Assembly: GCF_030161235.1 (NCBI RefSeq)
Contig: NZ_BSPW01000079.1
Coordinates: forward strand, 1 to 38,110
Direction: 5' to 3'
Source of the DNA: Vibrio zhanjiangensis
GTDB taxonomy: Bacteria > Pseudomonadota > Gammaproteobacteria > Enterobacterales > Vibrionaceae
DNA: 38,110 bases
In this document: in pieces, positions 33,571 through 38,110 of the stretch
How positions within the stretch are numbered: the stretch's first letter is position 1
How the letters are laid out: every line of letters begins with the position of its first letter
Notes under the pieces: generated by a model
Told to the model about the DNA's origin: nothing
Databases searched by the model: none
Seen by the model: the letters and a program-made list of their open reading frames with translations, nothing else
Program-made: the position numbers and the translations under genes

Positions 33571-33609
33571 AAGCTCATATAGTCTTACTATACTGGACCA
33601 AATGAGCTT
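33571..33609. promoter_or_regulatory. Operator region of the RES-Xre operon
   Basis: AAGCTCAT (33571-33578) and ATGAGCTT (33602-33609) are perfect inverted arms. Between them lies a second perfect inverted repeat, TATAGT-CTT-ACTATA (33578-33592). The region begins 18 bases upstream of the antitoxin start, where an autorepressing Xre antitoxin would bind. Confidence 0.6.
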
Positions 33610-33631
33610 GATTTGCAATCAATGGACAGGA

Positions 33632-34018
33632 TTAAGTATTGACCTTATAGGTGAGGTCTTGTACTTCGTCGCCTGTCATGCCGCGAAACCCCCAGCAATG
33701 AGGTGGTTGCTCTTTGATTATAATTTCAATATCAATAGGGTTTATGCCTACTTGGGATTCAATATTGGCAAACAGTGCTTTAATCAGTGCTTTCTTGGTG
33801 GCGACTTTACGTCCTTCCATCATGTTAATTTCAATCAGAGTGTACGCTTCTGTTCGACCTTCCGGATAGTAAAAATCTGATTTATCGAGTGGCACAATTC
33901 TATGAGAACGCTTACCTTCAGGTAAATTTAACACCTGAGTCATTGATTGCTGGATGACATCTGATAACTGAGCTTTTATTGGGTTTAATTGCTCTTTAAT
34001 TCCATATATTACGACCAC
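33632..34018 (-). CDS. Tautomerase-superfamily protein without N-terminal proline
   Basis: The 128-residue protein matches tautomerase-like proteins: GKRSHRIVPLDKSDFYYPEG, TLIEINMMEGRKVATKKALI, and PPHCWGFRGMTGDEV near the end. Catalytic tautomerases carry Pro directly after the start Met. Here the start GTG, placed by AGGAG five bases upstream, is followed by Val-Val-Ile, so the usual catalytic base is missing. It lies upstream of the RES-Xre pair on the same strand but with its own ribosome-binding site and 78 bases before the antitoxin. Confidence 0.75.
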   Translation of the reverse strand: MVVIYGIKEQLNPIKAQLSDVIQQSMTQVLNLPEGKRSHRIVPLDKSDFYYPEGRTEAYTLIEINMMEGRKVATKKALIKALFANIESQVGINPIDIEIIIKEQPPHCWGFRGMTGDEVQDLTYKVNT

Positions 34019-34284
34019 TTTATCTCCTAAAATTCGCGATTCTAATTTTTCGATTAGCCACTGTTTTCATAATGTGCATTAGTTTGCATTTGAATTCAAT
34101 TGATAGTCCAGTAATTATTTTTGAGTCATAGCCTGGCGGTTGAAAGGAGAGGGTTGTTAAATGTATTTGTGTAGTTGAATGCTATCTTAACCAACATTAA
34201 AAATTCCGCCAATCTACTTGACCTGTCTACCGCTTTACACTTCATACTCTCTCTTAGATTAAACACAATTGGGTTGTATTTAAC

Positions 34285-35460
34285 ATGTATCTAATATCAG
34301 AACTGGCAGCAAAGCTGGGGGTATCTCGCACTACTTTGCTTTATTACGAAAGACTGGGGTTAGTGACGGGGCAGCGCCTTGATAATGGATACCGTTATTA
34401 CAGTGAAGGCGACCTTCAGCGATTGATTCTTATTCAGCAACTGCAAAGTGCAGGCCTTTCACTCAAAGAGTGTCAAGAATGTTTGCAAGCGAAGTTGGAT
34501 AAAAGCTTGTTGGAGAGCCGATTAAATCAACTCAACGAGGAGATTGAGAAAAAGCAGCATGCTCGTGAATTACTGATGGCATTGCTTGGAAAAGGTTCAC
34601 AAAGAGAGTTACATCAATCTCTCGGTAAAAATGCGCCTAACGCTTATCTCAATTGGTTACATGCACAGGGCTACAGTGAGAAAGAAGCCCTCAGATTAAA
34701 ATGGTTATCAAAAGATATGAACCAACACGATATTTATATGCAAGACTTTATGACGGTGTTTGAAACATTAGAACGATGGGGACCAGGTAGTACACAGGAT
34801 TCTTTAAAAGCTCTGAATTTGATATCGCCAGAGTCAATATCCCAAGTGCTTGAAATAGGCTTTGGTAAAGGGCTATCGACCATACTTCTTGCCGAGAATA
34901 GTAGAGCGCATATTACGGCCGTCGATAACGAACCTATGGCCATTGAACATCTTCATCAAAGAATACAAAGTTTAAATCTTGCGGAACGGATCTCTCCAGT
35001 TTGTGCCTCAATGACGGAGTTGCCATTTAAGGAGAAAAGCTTTGATGCTATTTGGGCCGAAAGCTGCGTATACATTATGGGAATGGAAAACGCCCTAAAG
35101 CAGTGGAAACCGCTACTAAAAGATCAAGGTATGCTGATGGTGAGTGATTTGGTGTGGCTGACAGATACTCCAGATGATGACGCCATGAAATTTTGGCTGG
35201 CAGATTATCCGGATATTAGCTCGATACCTGAGCGGCTCAAGCTTTTTAAGCAGCAGGGTTATGAGGTAGTAGAGCACTTTTCACTAGATGTTGCAGCATG
35301 GAAAAACTACTGGCAGCCTCTGGAGCAAAGAATTGAAGCGTTGAAACCTAGTATGCCCAATTCTCAAGCCATCGCAGATATCGAGAAAGAGATTTCAATA
35401 TATGAAAAAAGCGCTGCTAAAGACTTTACCTATCAATACTTTGTATTGAGAGTAGACTAA
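34285..35460 (+). CDS. MerR-type regulator fused to a SAM methyltransferase
   Basis: The 391-residue protein starts with a MerR winged helix (about 1-70; LISELAAKLGVSRTTLLYYE, GYRYYSEGDLQRL) and a short dimer coiled coil (about 75-110). A linker leads to a class I methyltransferase (about 185-310; VLEIGFGKGLSTILLAE with the GxGxG loop, ITAVDNEP, FKEKSFDAIWAESCVYI). The MerR effector position is thus taken by an enzyme, suggesting a regulator that senses or modifies a small molecule. A small-molecule substrate is inference. It stands alone. Confidence 0.85.
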   Translation: MYLISELAAKLGVSRTTLLYYERLGLVTGQRLDNGYRYYSEGDLQRLILIQQLQSAGLSLKECQECLQAKLDKSLLESRLNQLNEEIEKKQHARELLMALLGKGSQRELHQSLGKNAPNAYLNWLHAQGYSEKEALRLKWLSKDMNQHDIYMQDFMTVFETLERWGPGSTQDSLKALNLISPESISQVLEIGFGKGLSTILLAENSRAHITAVDNEPMAIEHLHQRIQSLNLAERISPVCASMTELPFKEKSFDAIWAESCVYIMGMENALKQWKPLLKDQGMLMVSDLVWLTDTPDDDAMKFWLADYPDISSIPERLKLFKQQGYEVVEHFSLDVAAWKNYWQPLEQRIEALKPSMPNSQAIADIEKEISIYEKSAAKDFTYQYFVLRVD

Positions 35461-35747
35461 GGTGTCGGTTAACTATATAAGCGCTTTTCACGAGTCGTAA
35501 GGTGAGTGTTATTGTGATTTTTTGCGGTAGTTGCCATTGATAATAGAAAGTCAAAAAGTAGTCTTAAATACATTTGTGGTCAGAGCAGATTTAATAAGAG
35601 TGATATTAATTTAAATATTGAGTGCATTGAGGCAAGTGATAACCTGAATACTCGCTTAAATATCAGCCAGTTCAGAAAAATAGTTTTCTGAGGGCTTTAA
35701 ATAATCTGGTTTGACTTCAACAGTTACTTCAAATGGGAGAATGAGTT

Positions 35748-37112
35748 GTGCATGAAATTAAATCTAGTCATGGTGTTACTAATTCTTCCGTTGCATCTAC
35801 AAATGCCCCATCAGATGCTCAATATGGTGAAGTGACAGGAGTAACAACGAGCAACTCTCGTATGTCTTCTTTACCGCCTCAACAAGAGATTCGCGTTTCA
35901 TCTACTGGACCGGAGAGTATTCCCAAGGTGTTGGGCAGCGGTCCACTAAAAGCGAGTGAGGACAACAGGGTTGATGCACTGGCTGCTCGCAATGGTTATC
36001 ATAGAATGATGTTTCAGTACCATGGGTGTGAGCAGTCAGAAGTACAGAATACTCAGCCAAAAACAGATCAAAATAGCATGAATTCTACCGCGATCCTGAA
36101 TACAGGAGTAACTCTAGGATCTCAGGATGAAAGGCAGCGCCAACCTATGCTCGACATACTCTCTCAGGCTACGGGTGTGGATATTGGGAAAAATAAGAGC
36201 AAACCTATCCCCCAGACAATTCATCGCTTTTGGTCGGGTGGGGCAATGAGTCAGGAAGCTATGCATGTCCTACTCGAGTCTACCGAAAAATCTAAGGGTA
36301 GCGAATTTAAACACAGCATTTGGCATTCTTCTTCGCTAGAAAAAGAGCTCATGCAGCGTGGGGTTCTACCAGAGGAAGAGTTTGATAAACGAGATACACA
36401 GAGGGAGATATTACTCGCAAATGGGTATGAAATTTGTGATATCGATACGTTGTTTAAGCCAGATCCAAAACAAAGTGTTTTCGATCGTCTAATAAATAGA
36501 CCTCTTCCTAATCCCGAACCGGGGGTTTTGTCTAAATCTGAGCTGAATAATATGGTTAGAAAAGCATGTGACCATTTGCAAAAAGGTGGGAGTGATAAGT
36601 GGGACGGTATTAAGCATTTTTCTGATATTTCTCGTTTGATTTACTTGAAAGAAAAAGGTGGTCATCATTTTGATGTGGACTTTGGGCTAGGTAATATGAG
36701 CTTCGAGCAAAGTTATTACCACAATGATGAGGACGGCACTGTCCCATTGTTGGGAGCCATCACCGCTGTGAGTAGAGATCCCATCAATGAACACCTGCAA
36801 GTCGTTCATCCTAGCAACAAACAGAATCTAACAGATCAAAGCTACCTTAGCTCTGTGTCTATGGTGGCAAGACGGGCGGTCGAAATGTCCGTTATGCTCA
36901 ATGGCATTATTGCTACAAGTGCACAGAACCCCAATTTTATCAAGGGAATCGAGCTACTTCGACCTGATATTGCAAGTAAAAACGGGGAACTTCCAACTGG
37001 TATGATGGCGAATCGAGTGTTGATTGGAGAAAATGCTAAAGGCTCTGCGTACACTGTCCCTCCCTATTTGATTGATATAGAACACATTACTGCAGAATCA
37101 GATTCGCGATAA
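35748..37112 (+). CDS. DXD glycosyltransferase-like protein, candidate secreted toxin/effector
   Basis: The 454-residue protein has a Ser/Thr/Gln-rich, low-complexity first 130 residues without a Sec signal. A glycosyltransferase part begins IPQTIHRFWSGG (154-165). HFSDISRLIYLKEKGGHHFD follows at 290-309, with the DXD motif FDVDF at 308-312. This order is typical of TcdA/TcdB-like (GT44) and related bacterial toxins and effectors that glycosylate host GTPases, and also of sugar transferases with a DXD motif. The unusual N terminus and isolated position favour a secreted effector, which is inference. The start is GTG with GGGAG 9 bases before it; no upstream start is available (in-frame TGA at 35742). 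No secretion genes are adjacent. Confidence 0.65.
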   Translation: MHEIKSSHGVTNSSVASTNAPSDAQYGEVTGVTTSNSRMSSLPPQQEIRVSSTGPESIPKVLGSGPLKASEDNRVDALAARNGYHRMMFQYHGCEQSEVQNTQPKTDQNSMNSTAILNTGVTLGSQDERQRQPMLDILSQATGVDIGKNKSKPIPQTIHRFWSGGAMSQEAMHVLLESTEKSKGSEFKHSIWHSSSLEKELMQRGVLPEEEFDKRDTQREILLANGYEICDIDTLFKPDPKQSVFDRLINRPLPNPEPGVLSKSELNNMVRKACDHLQKGGSDKWDGIKHFSDISRLIYLKEKGGHHFDVDFGLGNMSFEQSYYHNDEDGTVPLLGAITAVSRDPINEHLQVVHPSNKQNLTDQSYLSSVSMVARRAVEMSVMLNGIIATSAQNPNFIKGIELLRPDIASKNGELPTGMMANRVLIGENAKGSAYTVPPYLIDIEHITAESDSR

Positions 37113-37319
37113 CCCAATTCTACTAAGGTAGCTGGTATCTGAAACCCAATGGAGGTGGATTTCTAAAATAATTCACTAAGGCTTAGTATGAACTAGGCTA
37201 GATTGTAATTAGACTTGATCTGAAAAGTGACTCATTCTAAATGGGTGTTCGAGGTGCGTCAGGTTAGTCTTAGCTTAAATCTATCCCACACCAAACTATC
37301 TAGCTTATACCACACATAA

Positions 37320-37359
37320 CCTGCCAGCTTTATTTGCTGGCAGGGACAAACGGTTTGTC
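37320..37359 (-). other. Tandem hairpins after the Cys-rich peptide gene
   Basis: CTGCCAGC (37321-37328) and GCTGGCAG (37336-37343) form an 8-bp stem, nine with the flanking C-G pair, around TTTATTT. Next to it GACAAAC-G-GTTTGTC (37345-37359) is a second inverted repeat, 3 bases after the peptide stop codon. No long T run follows, so they may stabilise the short mRNA or end it inefficiently. Confidence 0.5.
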
Positions 37360-37362
37360 GTG

Positions 37363-37491
37363 TTACAAGCAGCAATAGAAGCCACTAAAACAGCAACCTA
37401 AATCAGGAATATAGGAAGGCAATGAGCCGTCTGCAGATGAATAAGAACTCAAAAGTAAGGCGGCTGCGAATGTGATTCGTTTTAGTGTCAT
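37363..37491 (-). CDS. 42-residue exported peptide with paired cysteines
   Basis: This short frame starts at the ATG at 37491 and encodes a clear Sec signal peptide, MTLKRITFAAALLLSSYSSA. A mature part of 22 residues follows, containing two adjacent Cys pairs (DGSLPSYIPDLGCC and FSGFYCCL). Four cysteines in 22 residues would allow two disulfides after export. The family is not recognised. The ribosome-binding site is weak (AAGATAGA), which lowers confidence. Two hairpins follow the stop codon. It could be a toxin-like or signalling peptide, or a spurious frame. Confidence 0.45.
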   Translation of the reverse strand: MTLKRITFAAALLLSSYSSADGSLPSYIPDLGCCFSGFYCCL

Positions 37492-37666
37492 GATTAAATC
37501 TATCTTGTTGTTAACATTGATAGAATGAGAAATAACACAAACTAGAATTGTTAAATATCAGTGATAGAATAATTTTGAACGAGTCTCTCCTCAAATTGTC
37601 ATATTTATCATTACAATTGGCAATTTGTTGCTGATTTTAGAAAGCGATTGGTAAGGCTTAACCAAA
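37492..37666. other. Upstream region of the Cys-rich peptide gene
   Basis: This AT-rich stretch should carry the promoter of the minus-strand peptide gene. I see no clear -35/-10 pair, repeat or further frame. Confidence 0.3.
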
Positions 37667-37719
37667 GCCCCCAATATAAGTTTGCTCGTTTTCTAGAACA
37701 AGCTTACCCACATGGGGGC
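37667..37719. terminator. Hairpin after the ABC exporter stump
   Basis: GCCCCCA (37667-37673) and TGGGGGC (37713-37719) pair perfectly. Inside, AAGTTTG and CAAGCTT (with one G-T pair) extend the stem. GTTTGTTT follows on the plus strand. It lies 15 bases after the stop of the ABC remnant and was probably that gene's terminator. Confidence 0.6.
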
Positions 37720-37733
37720 GTTTGTTTGGCCCA

Positions 37734-37841
37734 TTAAGCGGTATGTTTTTGTTCTGCCTCTTCACCGATAAATCCACCGGTTTGATGCGCCCAAAGCTGG
37801 GCGTAAATGCCTTCATTTTGGATTAGATCACTGTGTGTCCT
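37734..37841 (-). pseudogene. C-terminal stump of an ABC exporter
   Basis: The minus-strand frame reads THSDLIQNEGIYAQLWAHQT and then GGFIGEEAEQKHTA before TAA. This is the standard end of ATM1/MsbA-like ABC half-transporters (GTHxELLxxxGxYAxLWxxQ). The Walker A, signature and Walker B parts are absent. Upstream the frame changes to unrelated sequence (KKYGLKF) and meets a stop. Only about 36 codons remain, next to a region with transposon-end-like repeats, so insertion or deletion has removed the rest. Confidence 0.75.
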
Positions 37842-38008
37842 GAATTTTAACCCGTATTTTTTTCACGCTGATTGCTATTGTTGTTTACCCGACCACCGTT
37901 TCATCAGACTGCAGTACACAAGGTCAGATAGCCGCTTTTGCCTTGCCCATATCATGTCTGAAATGGTGTAGTCTGCAGCCAGTGAGGTTGTGTAGAGAAG
38001 TTAAAACA

Positions 38009-38098
38009 ATTCTGTCCAGAGAAGTGGTAGTAAGGCTACTGTTAGCGCTGTGATCACCAAGCGATTCTGTCGTACCTTAATTACCAAGCGACTTTGTC
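38009..38098 (-). repeat. Phased transposon-end-like repeats, copy B
   Basis: ACCAAGCGATTCTGTCGTACC (38056-38076 begins this unit, shown here as ACCAAGCGATTCTGTCGTAC) and ACCAAGCGACTTTGTCATTA (38083-38102) are imperfect direct repeats 27 bases apart. A weaker ATTCTGTC lies at 38009-38016 and CTGT at 38039-38042, so CTGT/TTGT recurs at 27, 28 and 27 bases. On the minus strand the unit reads TACGACAGAATCGCTTGGT and matches the window start. Such phased repeats mark ends of IS21-like or Tn7-like elements. No transposase is in view. Confidence 0.5.
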
Positions 38099-38110
38099 AT
38101 TACGTTAACT

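Overview
The window most probably comes from a Vibrio or close relative (Vibrionaceae). The grounds are the gene content: a short PutA with a separate C-terminal-like partner and putP, a CARB-type class A beta-lactamase with RSG in place of KTG, paired coiled-coil/PEGA proteins, and VirK/YbjX, YbjQ and DUF2241-type ACT proteins. Base composition is moderate, with several AT-rich intergenic stretches. This placement is inference from protein sequence, not a database match. There are no rRNA genes, canonical tRNA genes or CRISPR arrays. The mix of catabolic, resistance-like and effector-like genes looks like a chromosome II or accessory region.

Layout. 1-2019: a transposon-end-like repeat, then a large protein with a C80-type (MARTX-like) cysteine protease motif pair. 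2204-6019: pdxH, then two paralogous exported coiled-coil/PEGA proteins, one extended by an FGE-sulfatase (SUMF1) domain without the catalytic cysteines. 6470-12905: a proline catabolism locus, with an AraC-type regulator, putA, a small ALDH-like protein carrying the PutA C-terminal motif, and putP. A 21-bp-spaced direct repeat overlaps a good -35 box before putA. 12951-15189: a class A beta-lactamase and a B3-like metallo-beta-lactamase-fold protein in tandem, next to a VOC gene broken by one TAG. 15388-18274: a VOC protein, a LysR regulator sharing an AT-rich candidate operator with it, an Lrp-type regulator behind a perfect 22-bp palindrome, and a DUF445 membrane protein.

18549-24324: an MBL-fold protein; a candidate small RNA of about 170 nt with its own promoter, three hairpins and a terminator; a small HExxH protein resembling secreted effectors; and a glycerate-use cluster (glycerate kinase, GntP permease, CdaR regulator). 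24583-29000: an ACT protein, a periplasmic solute-binding protein, a small acidic protein, YbjQ, a methyltransferase-like protein and a VirK/YbjX protein. 29282-32605: a MocR regulator divergent from a class II aldolase and a DapA-family lyase/aldolase. 32631-34018: a RES-Xre toxin-antitoxin pair with a palindromic operator region, and a tautomerase-like protein. 34285-37112: a MerR-methyltransferase fusion and a DXD glycosyltransferase with a Ser/Thr-rich N terminus, resembling secreted glycosylating toxins. 37363-38110: a 42-residue exported Cys-Cys peptide, the C-terminal stump of an ABC exporter, and phased repeats like those at transposon ends, one of which matches the window start in inverted orientation.

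The most interesting points are the three candidate toxin/effector proteins, the Cys-rich mini-peptide, the candidate small RNA, the split PutA C-terminal module, and the inverted transposon-end-like repeats at both window edges.
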